A stretch of 64,000 nucleotides of DNA from NCBI RefSeq assembly GCF_040054535.1, contig NC_090781.1, forward strand, positions 8,697,982-8,761,981. Direction: 5' to 3'. Every line of letters starts with the position of its first letter. Within the stretch, counting starts at the first letter, position 1. Source of the DNA: Antennarius striatus. Taxonomy: Eukaryota > Chordata > Actinopteri > Lophiiformes > Antennariidae. The translations under genes and the position numbers were made by a program. Under the pieces are notes generated by a model that saw only the letters and a list, made by a program, of their open reading frames with translations, ran no database searches and was not told the origin of the DNA. Positions 12,585 to 23,563 of this stretch are shown piece after piece.

Positions 12585-14229
12585 AGTGATGTATCCATGG
12601 TAAATCGGTGTGATTTCAGCTGTAATTGTGACATCAGTTGTGCAATTTAAGAAATTTCACATCACCTTGAATGAACTTCCTGAAAAGTAAAGGGCATGTG
12701 ATTGTTGTTTGTTTCCCATTGGGCTGTGACTTTGGATGGGCCATTGTCGGCTCTACACTCGGTCCCTATGGTATTTTTAGTTGGACAGGTTCTAAACTTT
12801 TCCCCTTTAATCTTCTCACTCTGTCTCAAGCTTGGTTTTTAATCCAGGCTTTAGCAACAGGGAAACATTTACAGCAGTCCACAAAAAGCATTCAATCAGT
12901 GCAAGCCGTGAATTATCTGTTGTTTGATGGGTAATTCATGGAGGAAATGGAGAATCGTTGATAGACATAAAGAGTGAGGTGACAAAAAACCTTCCAGGGC
13001 TCTGCTCTCTACAGGATGAAAAAGCAGCCAGCTGCAGCTTTGTGGGCTTCCTGTCTTCCACCTATTACACCAAAGGTCAACGCACTTGTGGCTTTTTTAT
13101 GAAGCATTGTCTATGTCTGCATTCAGGCAGTTCTCACACTACTTGCAGTATGTTATCTGTACAAAGAGACGGATGTTGATATTTGTTAAGGCCTATTATC
13201 ACAAGATGAACCACAGTTTCTCTTGACACTGATACTAAACACACAGTTGCGTGTTCTCATCTGGTTTAAACACCAAAGTGTCGTCAACTCCATCATGGGC
13301 CGCTGTTGGACGGACTTGAATTAGGTTCCATTTGGCTCTAGTAGACAACATTAATCATGTCGGATTATTTTGAATATTTGAAACTACAACATTGAGTTGA
13401 GTGTTAGTTTGTTCATGAAATGTCTATGAAATGTCAAAAATAATGTCTCACTATTTACCAGATTCCAATGCAGTGTATCCACTTTGAGTAATTAATAATA
13501 GTTCCAGAAGGCTTCTTTTGGCAGAGGCTCCACTTGGATCCGTCCAACAGAATTTTTTATCGTGTCAGGTGAAGTGTAACCAAAGCTCTGTCGAATGAAC
13601 AATTTGCCTTTAAAGACTTTTAATTCACATGTAGTAGCTGATCATTGTGGCCTGAAGATGACAAACACTGTGACAAATGTCCAATATCTGATCTGCTAGG
13701 TTTGTCTAATCAATAATTCTAAAAGTTCCTCTTTGACATCAGTTGACTAATGGACGAAAACTATTAGTGACTTGGCAAGTCTGCCACATTCATCAGAAAC
13801 AAAAGTTTCACAGCATCAACATATAATACTAATCTCTTCAGGTTTCTAACATTCCAATACCATCATATTGACTACACATGGCAAGTTTCCTGAGATAACC
13901 TTAGTAGAGGGAAGTCCTTATTCACACAGAATACTCTAGACACACCAACTACATCTGACTTGAGGGAAAAGATGTAAATGGAAAACCTTTTAAGAGGGCA
14001 AGAAGAGCACAAGGTAAAGACAATGCTAAACACACGTTTGCAGCAAACACTGCACTGAGAGTCGCTCTCAAGAGTGTGAAGACTCAGAAATCATTTTGGT
14101 ACCAAACCAGCTCTAAATGAGTAAAGACTTATATCTCATCGGTGTGGCCGCACCTCTGGTTTGAATTTGTAACCTAGTTGTATAAAACAAAGACTATACC
14201 TAACCTCAACCCTCTCTTTCTTTTTGCAG
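11066..14229. other. Non-coding DNA upstream of the ptgir exon
   Basis: No exon of the receptor could be found here. Prostanoid receptor genes normally have one large exon for transmembrane helices 1-6, and no open frame of that size or sequence exists. A (GT)n run lies at 12551-12582. Minus-strand frames at 11221-11641 look like decayed repeat but have no assignable motif. Confidence 0.5.
12051..12082. repeat. Perfect 14-bp inverted repeat (hairpin)
   Basis: The arms aatacactgatgtc and gacatcagtgtatt are exact reverse complements around a 4-base loop (cgtt). No gene or transposon end was recognised around it. Confidence 0.85.
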
Positions 14230-14517
14230 ATTGCAGGTTTTATCAACGCCATTCGTCCATTTTGTGGGGACAGAGAGAACCTGACTGCTTTTCGTTTCTA
14301 CGCCGTCAACCCTATTGTGGATCCTTGGGTTTTTATCATTTGCCGCAAGTCTGTATTTCACCACCTTTGCTCTCTGTTGAGCTGCCACTTCAGCAAAGGA
14401 GCTGTGAAGACGACGGCACATTGTGCTTTGTCCATGCCCCTTGACAATCACATACAGCACAACCCTCCAAACATAGCGCTTCAACAGACCAACATGTACT
14501 CCAATTTACCTCTGTGA
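14230..14517 (+). CDS. ptgir: Prostacyclin (prostanoid) receptor, last coding exon only
   Basis: This exon encodes the end of a rhodopsin-class prostanoid receptor: transmembrane helix 7 and the cytoplasmic tail. A pyrimidine-rich acceptor ending in ttgcag at 14229 precedes it, and the frame runs to TGA. The diagnostic part is AFRFYAVNPIVDPWVFII followed by a basic RKSVFHHL helix-8 start. 'NPI.DPW.F' is the prostanoid form of the NPxxY motif, and the AFRF..NPI.DPWVFI..RK.VF pattern fits PTGIR better than PTGDR, PTGER2 or PTGER4. The intron before helix 7 is typical of this family. The product would be a plasma-membrane Gs-coupled receptor for prostacyclin. The tail ends YSNLPL, without the CaaX prenylation box of human PTGIR. 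The upstream exon, with helices 1-6, is absent from the window. Subtype is likely but not certain. Confidence 0.8.
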   Translation: MAGFINAIRPFCGDRENLTAFRFYAVNPIVDPWVFIICRKSVFHHLCSLLSCHFSKGAVKTTAHCALSMPLDNHIQHNPPNIALQQTNMYSNLPL

Positions 14518-16758
14518 CCCAAAAGAAGTCCTCCTCTGTGGAAGGTCACTGGAGACTGGGAGACTTTCAAGTCCAATTGTACAAGGAGTACAAATGGGTT
14601 GCAAAACTTGAACATTTACATCTAATGATCCTCAGTTCACCATTTCAAAGCACAAATCCTTTGACCAAAGAGTAGCTTACCCCTTTGGAAATCACCTGTA
14701 AAAAACATGCGCTTAAGTTTAGTTAATGGGTTCTAAATTGCCCACAGATGTGGGAGTGTGTGTGTGTGTGCATGGTTGTTTGTATTTCATGTGGCTCTGC
14801 GGTGCATCAGCGACACGTATGGGGTGTACCCCAACTTTCGTCCGTAGCCAGCTGGGATCTGCTCCACCACATCTCTGACCCCCAAAGTGGGAGAAGTAAC
14901 TGTGGACGAGACGTTCAGGGTCGTCTCTTCCACAAGAAAATGGATGGTTTACTCTCAACCTCTTATTGTCTGTGTGAGAAAATAAGCAGTTCTGTAGATG
15001 CGCACTAAGGAATGCATCAGCCTATATGCTGCCAGTAAATATTTAAATATTTGTAGTATGAAATAAACAGTAAACGACATGCATGCAGACCATAATCTAT
15101 TCAAGCCTTTCCTTTCAGCAAATTATAAAGCATATAAAATCTAAATACATTAAAATTAACCTCATGATGCTACTCTCAGCCCCCTAACAAAAAGACAATA
15201 GTTACATTACAATTATTTAAAGTCTGTCTCTTGACACAATAGAATTTAGGGTTCCCCCACCTGCTAAGCCCCAAAATTGGGGTTTTCTAAAACCCAGCTG
15301 TGTAGTTTTTAAATGGTACCAGTGGAAAATAGTCTGGAACTGAAAAGTAGTGGGCAGTGTGGGAGGCTGTTTGCCCACCGCAGGAAAGTTCTGGTTTTAA
15401 GTCCACCTGAAGACCCGGAACTTTTCTGTATTGTGTTTGTTCTCCTCTCAGTGGAGACTACACAGGATTAGCAACTACAGGAAATGAATGATACATGAAA
15501 AGTAGTTGCTGCTCTATCGATGTTTGGTCTTTGTCAAAGGTGTGTTCCTTGACAGACAACACTGTTTCACTATTAAACATGAATAAGAGCATGCAATTTG
15601 TGCAGTTTGGTTAAGAAAGGATTAATGTGTTGTAACAATTACTTAACGCATTTTGAAAATAAAAATAGCAGGTTAGTAGTTTCCCAATATAGTCAAGTGG
15701 TAATGTCTACTTAGTATAAAGTAGTCGTACTTCCTATTGCTGTCGTGTTAGTAATCTCATTGCATGTGTGTACATTTTATTGCCATATCCACAGCGAGCA
15801 AAATCCAGCTGCTGCAAAATTCACTGTGAGAATTTGTGTTCTGTTGTTGTTTAAAGGTGTGTCTGCGTTTAAATATGGCACATCAATACCTTATGAACCA
15901 CATTCTAGTTGTACGTATCCACATTGTCGTGTTAGTTCGCTTTACGCACAGCGTGCAGACATAAAGGGATAACTGTGAGTGATTTGAGTTTGGTGTTTTG
16001 GTGATCGGTGGATTATCTTGTTTAATGGTTATGAAATGCTCAGACATGCATGACTGAAAGTAAGTCACATTACCACCCACACATTTGGTCATTGAGAGTG
16101 TTTGAGTTGTGCATCTTAAAAAATGAATGAAATACGTTTTTTTGGAAAAAGAAAGAGAAAAAAAGAGCATTCATTATGTGGTACACATTTTGTTCTTGTG
16201 GAATAAAGTATTAATAAAAGAAACATCACGTCTGTCTGGTGTGCTCTCATAGAGGATATTATTTTATTCTAGAAAGTCATCTATATTGTGCTAACTACAA
16301 CCAAATGCTCTCTATTCCAGCTCATATACACTTCCTGACTATTGAGAGACTGAACACATTTGCTGTGTTTACAGTATTTGTAGTAGAAGCAGTGACTAGA
16401 TAAACAGCAGATGATTGTATTTACGTTTAAATAATCTTTTGTTTTTGTCTTGTTATACAACCGTTAGCATCAACCTTGACAACAGGAGCACATTCTAATC
16501 ACTGCAGCGCGCCGAGTTTTAGCCACTGTTTGTTTGACTCTGAGCAGGATTTTGTGAAAACTACTGATGCTCATGCAACTTTTTGATTTATTTTTTACCA
16601 CGACACCTCAAAGTAAACCATGAAACTGGGTACAAGAGTGGAACCTGTACCATGGAAAAAACAATCACATTTTACTGTGAAACCAAAGTAAGCAGTGGAT
16701 CCATGAGTTTCAGATCATTTTGGGGCACCTGATAAAGGAGGACCAGTTGGATTTGAAG
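14518..16758. other. Possible ptgir 3' UTR and flank with L2-type repeat pieces
   Basis: Follows the ptgir stop codon. The part at 14726-14950 has the L2-tail order: 'ctaaattgcccacaga', a short TG run, 'gggtgtacccc', 'cagctgggat', then 'aaaatggatgg'. A weaker copy of the upstream part of such a tail is at 15370-15490. A candidate polyadenylation signal AATAAA is at 16202-16207, but the distance from the stop (about 1.7 kb) makes its use by ptgir a guess. Confidence 0.45.
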
Positions 16759-16760
16759 TA

Positions 16761-18099
16761 CAAAACACAAAACCAGTGAAGTTGGCACGTTTTGTGAATC
16801 ATAAAAACAGAATACAATGATTTGCAAATCCCTTTCAACCTATATTCAATTGAATGCACAGCAAAGGCACAATATTTAATATTCAAACTGTTAAACTTTG
16901 TTACTTTTTGCAACTATTAGCTCACTTGTAATTTAAAGACTGAGAAAGCTGAGGAATGCTCATCAAACACTTGTTTGGAACATCTCACAGGTGAACAGGC
17001 TACTTGGGAACAGTTGGGTGCCATGATTGGGTATAAAAGCAGCTTCCCTCAACAATCAGTCATTCACAAACAAGGATGGGGCGAGGGTCACCACTTTGTG
17101 AACAAATGCACAAGCAAATTGTCAAACAGTTTAAGAACAACATTTCTCAACAAGCTGCTGCAAGGAATTTAGGCATTTCATCATCTATGTTCCACAGTAT
17201 CATCAAAAGGTTTAGCGAATCCGAAGAAATTACACTTAAAACTCAGCAATGCAAAGCGAAAGCCATTTATCAACAACACCCAGAAACACTGCTTTGCTGG
17301 GCCCAAGCTCATCTAAGATGGACTGATGCAGAGTGGAAAAGTGTTCTGTGGTCTGACGAGTCCACATTTGAAATTGTTCTTTGGAAAATGTGGTCGTTGT
17401 TTTCCTCCAAAGAGGAAAAGAACCATCCGGACTGTTATAGGTGCAAAGTTCAAAAGCGAGCATCTGTGATGGGGGTGCATTAGTGACCAAGGCCTGGGAA
17501 ACTTGTACATCTGTGAAGGCACCATTAGTGCTCAAAGGTACATACAGGCTTTGGAGAAACATATGTTGCCATCCAAGCAGCATCTTTTTCATGGACGTCC
17601 CGGTTTATTTCAGCACGACAAGGCTGAGCCACATTCTGCATCTTTTACGTCGAAGCGTGACTTCGAAGTAAAACAGTGAATGTACTAGACTGGTCTGCCT
17701 GTAGTCCAGACCTTTCCCCCATTGAAAATATGTGGCACATTATGACATGTAAAATACAACAATTGAGATCCTGGACTGCTGAACAACTTAAGCTGTACAT
17801 CAAGCAAGAATGGGAAAGAATTCCACCCTAAAAGCATCAGAAATTGTTCTCCTTAGTACCCAAACGTTTTGAAAGGCCATGCAACACAGTGGCATAAATG
17901 CCCCTGTGCCAAGTTTTTTTGCTGCCATTCCATTCTAAATTGATTATTTGCAAAAGAAAATAGAAGTTTTTCAACTCGAACATCAAATATCTTGTCTGCT
18001 GTGTATTCAATTGAATACAAGTTGAAAAGGATTTGCAAATATTGTATTCTGTATTTACAAATGTACACAATGTGTCAACTTCACTGGTTTGGGGTTTTG
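16761..18099 (+). mobile_element. Tc1/mariner transposon, internally deleted and inactive
   Basis: The element has terminal inverted repeats: the left end (CAAAACACAAAACCAGTGAA...) matches the reverse complement of the right end over well beyond 100 bases with substitutions. TA dinucleotides flank both ends (16759-16760 and 18100-18101), the usual Tc1 target duplication. Inside are transposase remains: a helix-turn-helix part (ISQQAAARNLGISSSMFHSI, about 17130-17210), then HLRWTDAEWKSVLWSDESTF (17310-17370), which carries the first catalytic Asp, and a C-terminal SPDLSPIENMWHIM frame near 17705-17740. The segment between the DNA-binding and catalytic parts is largely missing and the rest has frameshifts and stops, so it cannot encode an active enzyme. 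Confidence 0.88.
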
Positions 18100-18600
18100 T
18101 AGATCAGAGGTGGATCAATTTTCCCTCACCCACTTTAAATTTGTTACGATAAAATTATTTGGATGTCGTGCATGCAAGGTTGGACTTGAAATCAGGGTTT
18201 TATTTAATTAAATGTACAGTGTGATCTTACGCATGAATATTTTTGAAGAACCCAAAAGGAAAACATTTACAACGAAGAAATGATATGCTTTTCAGTTCGT
18301 TTGGATGAATTCAAAGAGTGACAGATGTTGAATTCTGACTGATGGATAACTAAATACTGAAACCTCACAAACACGACTCCATGTCATGTAAAAAAAAAAT
18401 CTACTTGTCGTGGCGATTGATGGCATCCATTCATTTTGGTTTCTCATCTTTAGAAGCACTTGGAGTTGCCTGACAGCACAGACTGAGCTGCAGCACCACT
18501 GTGTGGCTGAACAGCAAGCACCACTTCTCTCCTCAGGCAAATGAATTAAAGCCATCGTTAGAATCATGCAGACGACCACACATCACAAAAGAATCCTCAT

Positions 18601-18606
18601 TTTATT
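18601..18606 (-). promoter_or_regulatory. Candidate polyadenylation signal of the slc3a2-like gene
   Basis: AATAAA on the minus strand about 100 bases downstream of the slc3a2-like stop codon, the only canonical signal close to the gene end. Confidence 0.55.
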
Positions 18607-18706
18607 TTCTTTGACTTCTGAAGCTACCAGAATTTTCTAAAAAAGACCAACTTGTGTCAGATATCTAGTGGGAGGAAACCTTAAAATCTCAATCTCCGCA
18701 CAACTT

Positions 18707-21700
18707 TTACGCGTAGCTTCTCGCGTCAAACAATTTGATGACGACGGCTTCATGGGGTCGCAGTTCCAACGAGTGCAGGGTCGTCGACCCCAAACGATCC
18801 ATTTCTGTGCTGATCACAAAAACACCGGTTTCGGGTAGGCTCGCGGCCCACGTGGGATCCAGAGCATGACGCTCAGACCCAGTATTCAGGAGGATGAGGA
18901 AGTGAACACAACCCCAGGAGCGTAAGAAGGCCAGGATGGGGGGAGATGAAAGCGATGCAAGGGTGGAGTTGGAGGAGGATTGGATGGAAGAATTGACAGG
19001 AAGAAAAGTGAAGCTGCCGTACTGAAGAGCTTCTTCTCTGGCTCTGGAGTGACTGAGGGAGTTAAAGAGAGCTACAGCGGAACTCCTCGTCTTCCTGACC
19101 TGATGGAGAGACAAGTTCAGACTGTTAAACACACCCTGCGCCCTGTTTCTGAAAACGTAGCTTCATGGGGACAACTGTTCTTTACTCACAGCGACTGTTC
19201 CATTGGTCTGTCCGTGTGCGTCGCTGTCCTTCAGAGGCATGTTCTGTTCAGGTGAAAGAATTTATTTGACCAACTTTTAAAACGAAGCATCAGTGGACTC
19301 AAGGCCTTCAACAGGAACTCACCTGCGTTTGCTCGATTTCTTCTACAGTCTGGAAGGCGGGTGATCCCGGCACAGTCATCAACAACACCACGAGTAATTT
19401 CTTTAAGTCGGGCGATGCTTTACCTCCAACCTGCAGAGCCAGAGTTTAGTTGATTTAAAGTCCTTTACAAAAAAATTACTGATTATTTCAGTCACTTTTT
19501 GATTTTTTAATTGACTTTCAGTTAAATCACTCCAGTTAAATCATTAGAAGCTGATCAAACTGTAACCTGGTAGTCGTTCCAGTCAAAATGAATATCCTCA
19601 GTTAAACGTACAGTTTTCACCATTTCTCTCATGCGTGACACAAAATAAGTGACGTTTAAATTAAAGTAGACTTTTCTGATTTATTGCTTGACATCCAGTA
19701 TATTGATCCCATGTCAGCTCAATATGGCAAAAATCTGGTCAGGAAAACTCACCGACCATTAATGGATGTAAAATCATAAAATCCAAACGCAACTGAATGC
19801 TTCATTTCCAACCAACAAGTTTTTCCCTGATCATTATAAAATCCTGTTTAGACTGATCTTTCCAGAATATACGAAAGCCTTGAACTTTGTGGCACACTGA
19901 ATAATTGCTCCCTTCTTTGCCGTTTGCACACAGCTTACCGTCCAGCTGGGCCACACGTCTAGGTTCACTTGCATGTTCGTCTCTATAGCATTCACAACTT
20001 CATTGGCAGACAGCAGATGAGAGGATGAAGGCAGAATTGTTCTCATGACCATATCCACCAATGAGATGTTGACAGGAGACAGAACATCTTGCATCTGTTT
20101 CACCACAATAATCCTGAGAGAAACACACTTTAACCGACCTGACGCTGAATTTTTAACGATTACAAAAACACGTATCCATGTCTGCTGCACGTGTGTCAGT
20201 ACTTTTCCTCCGGACTGCTGAATTCCTCAAAGATGCCTCTCCACTCCAGCAAAGTCTGAAACATAAACTTGATTGTTAACCACACTTGTGAAAACGTAAT
20301 AAACATGATTGATCATTTTACCTCTTCTGAAAACGCTGCATCTGTGTCACAGATGGCAAAGCCTGCGACACCCTTCTCTAACCAAAACCTGAGTGAAACC
20401 TGCAGAAGAAATATTGTCGTGTTTTAATAAATCCAGCATCCAGGAGTACTTGACATACTTAAGGAGAAACAGAAACAGAACGGAGGCCTTTACGTGTTCT
20501 GTGGCGGAGAGGTTTGATGACTCATTTGCATTTTCTGCCACATTTGCTTGACAGAGGTCCAAAACCACTTTCAGACCTGCAGGACCAACAAAAAGCCCGA
20601 TCATCACATCATGCAGGAGTGTTCGTTTGCGCATTTAACCATTTACTCACCCACTTTGTTGCTCTCTGAGAGAAAATGCTGCATCTGAGCCGAACTCCTC
20701 GATCCTACATCAGGATCGGTGAGGTTTAAAGAGGGAGATCTATCATACAGACCCCCCAGGATTACTGCCCCTATACCCAGGTGGCTGAGGTAAGGAAGCT
20801 GCTCACACAGCGCTTTAAAAAAACAACAACGACATTTAGAACGAGTCAATAACACAATATAATTTTCACTTGATCATATTTTGGATACAGTTTGTAGTTT
20901 TCATTTATGATTAGTGTACACTCCATGCTCCATGTTGTTTGAATCTTTATGTTTAAAGATAATTAATCAACGTTCTTGTTCCTCGTCTGCTGTTGGTTCT
21001 TGACTTAACCATTTCTAATGCACCGGAAAGCAAATCTAATCTACCTTCATTAATAATCAAATCAGACAAAAGTAGTCCTCATTCTAGAGTGTCCACCAGC
21101 TGTAAGACTTTAATACTACAGACAATCTCTGCAGAGATTTAAAAGGAGGTAGTTGCAGTGGGTAAATCCGGAACCATAACAGACCTTTGTCCATTTGGAA
21201 AAGCAAAGATTTATCAGGAATATTTCCAGAAGCCAGAGTTTAGTTTGTCAGGGATAAAAGCTCGACAAAGAGATATTTGTAATAAAAGGCTTCATCATTT
21301 ACATACTGCAGTTGTCAGAATAGCAAAAAATAGCATTTTGATTTATATTTAGGGAAAAACATTTGCAATATCTGTTGCAACGAACTGTTAAAACTGCGAT
21401 TTCATTGTTGGAAACAGCTGACAAGTGTATATATACTGCCAATAAACAAAGGGAAATGAGTAATAATGCTTCCAAATGTAAATCCTAGACTAACATAAAC
21501 CACATGGTTCTCATAGATCTCAAAACAGTGAGCGCTGCTCAGCAAAGCTGCATAAAGAGTCCAACAGGACTCTAATACCCCCCCCCCCCACATCAAGACA
21601 GGACCACTGAATCAATAATATCTGCAAATCTTCATTGTTCAGTTTTATACTGCATTTTTGAACATCCTTGAAATAAATTAAATTGTTACACAACCAATCT

Positions 21701-22257
21701 TGTTCTAGTTGGTATAAAAACAAAAATGAAGGACATCAGTGTGGAGACATCCTTTAGACGGCAGTGGGGGGCTCCGTGACCACAAATTACGCACACATGG
21801 ACAAGAGCGACAGCGGTGCGCGCATTTTCTCTTTTTTAAATTAAAACAAATAGTGAATCTTTTTTTTTGGGGGGGGGGGGGGATCCCTTCACTCACCACT
21901 GCTGTCCCCTGACCCGTTGCTGCTCTGCTCCGTCAACACGTCCTGCTTCAGCTGGAGGAACACCGACTTTTGGAACCAGCTGAGCGGCGTGACCACCGGC
22001 CGCGGGCTCAGCAATATGATGGCGATGGCGACGGCCAGCATGGCCAGCCAGGACACCCAGAAGAGCAGCAGGAGGTAAAAGCGCACCCTCCTCCATCCGG
22101 GCCCCCCAGCGACGACCGCCAGCTCCTCTTTAGACAGAGGCTGCCACCGCTTCCACTCCGGGACGAGCATCGGAGCGGACTCCGAGTGTCCCAGGCTGGC
22201 CGCCAGCCCTGCGCCCTGCGCGCCGCCGTACCCGGGCTCTCCTGTGTTCAGGGGCAT
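18707..22257 (-). CDS. slc3a2: 4F2 cell-surface antigen heavy chain-like (SLC3A2), complete
   Basis: Nine minus-strand exons: 22257-21897, 20812-20651, 20576-20494, 20399-20322, 20255-20203, 20113-19939, 19430-19323, 19243-19190, 19099-18707. All phases agree and give 488 codons plus TAA. The product should be the single-pass type II heavy chain that carries amino-acid transporter light chains to the plasma membrane. Evidence: cytoplasmic PLSKEELAVVAGGPGW (human PKEELAEMSGTPGW), membrane helix FYLLLLFWVSWLAMLAVAIA at residues 60-79, then a glucosidase-like ectodomain (LPYLSHLGIGAVILG; FWLEKGVAGFAI) and the C-terminal SLELRPHEAVVIKLF. The start is the first ATG in frame. The ectodomain is shorter than in human 4F2hc. 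After the helix the sequence is SPRPVV where human has APRC, so the light-chain disulphide Cys is missing. The exon 5 donor (GTACTG) is weak. It could be a divergent slc3a2a or slc3a2b copy. Confidence 0.88.
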
Positions 22258-22695
22258 CCTGAGCGGCTGCAAGCAGACGACCCCCCCCAGTTACAAAAAA
22301 AAAAAAACCCACACAGGCGCATCAGGTTCAGGCAGACTTCAAGGTGCTGTTGTTGAAGTTCTGACTTTTTTTCTCCATACCTTGTTGGGTGTCTTTTCTG
22401 GCGTTCCACTGTCAGAAACACACTCCACTAAACTAGTCTTAACACCCAGGAGTGACCCACAACTCACCTGGTACACAGGTGTGTCAATGAGCCAATTACC
22501 AGGCCACGCCCCCAACCTGGACACCTTTATAACAGATTTTTTTCCCCTCAGATCAGATTTACTTATCATAAATTACCTCCTATGTGAACACATCTGTTCT
22601 TTAAACAAGATACGTGTCACGTGTCTGGATGGAGGTGAACCATCTCATCTGAGCAATTTGGAATGAAACAGCAAGACAAAATGTCAAACATCTTA

Positions 22696-23026
22696 GGTTG
22701 CCTTCAGACTGGTCGCCAAAATCGGATTTTTTTAGCCCATCTAGATTGATATCGGATGTCTCTTTTGTAGTCTGAACAGTCATGAAATCCGATTTCTGAG
22801 GGACGGATTGAAACCACATTTGAGAGGTAGTTTCATATCCCGTTTGGATATAAAACACACCGATCGGTTTTGACCGTCCGTGACGTCGCTCTACGTGCCG
22901 CAAGATCGAACAGAGCAAGATCGCATTCGGACACTTGCTAAAAATAGTGTGGACGGTCAGCCCTAAAAATCAGATATGGAAGAAAATCTGATTGGAATCT
23001 GATTTACATGCAGTCTGAACGCAGCC
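22696..23026. mobile_element. Harbinger-like MITE
   Basis: A 331-bp element with terminal inverted repeats GGTTGCCTTCAGACTG (left) and, reversed, GGCTGCGTTCAGACTG (right), 14 of 16 matching. It is flanked by TTA on both sides (22693-22695 and 23027-23029), the 3-bp target duplication of PIF/Harbinger elements. It has no coding capacity. It sits about 440 bp upstream of the slc3a2-like start codon. Confidence 0.7.
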
Positions 23027-23224
23027 TTACATGTGGTTCTGGATTAGAAATGAATGACATTATTTTGGGGTGTGAAGCAAATGAGAACGTTAGCTCTTTT
23101 AGCACAAGTTCATGTTCAGATGCGTCACCATCAGTCAGAAACTAGACTTTTCCTTAATGTGAACACAACCTGATTTTCACACTAGATTTTGCGTCAAGCA
23201 TGCAAAGAATATTCTTTGAAGATA

Positions 23225-23561
23225 CAGTGCGCCCTCGTGCATGCGCGCATCATCGCTCGCGACTTCACCTTATTGTGGATTGTTGGTAGACAGTCACATG
23301 ATACCGTACGCGGATTCTATTGGCTGACGGCATCCGGAAGTGCACTCAGTTCTGTGAGTCTTGGACTTACGTGAGACACAAAAGTGATTTAAACAGTCGA
23401 TAAGAGTGTGGGAAAAGATAATATCATATCAGTATGGGGAGGGTCATAAATGATTAACTTACTGTAAATAATAAGATAAATACTTTGTTGCTCGATCGTG
23501 GAATTCGTTAATCGCGTGTGGTTCCTGGAACGCATTAACCGCAAAGAACAAGGGTGCGCTG
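23225..23561. mobile_element. Tigger/pogo-like MITE
   Basis: A 337-bp non-coding element flanked by TA dinucleotides. The left end CAGTGCGCCCTCGT pairs with the reversed right end CAGCGCACCCTTGT, and the right inner part (reversed: GCGGTTAATGCGTTCCAGGA) is characteristic of fish Tigger-type ends. The left inner arm is diverged. Confidence 0.65.
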
Positions 23562-23563
23562 TA

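Noticed and set aside
14206-14484. Minus-strand 92-codon frame across the ptgir exon
   Set aside because: Antisense shadow; the plus strand carries the prostanoid receptor motif and a proper acceptor.
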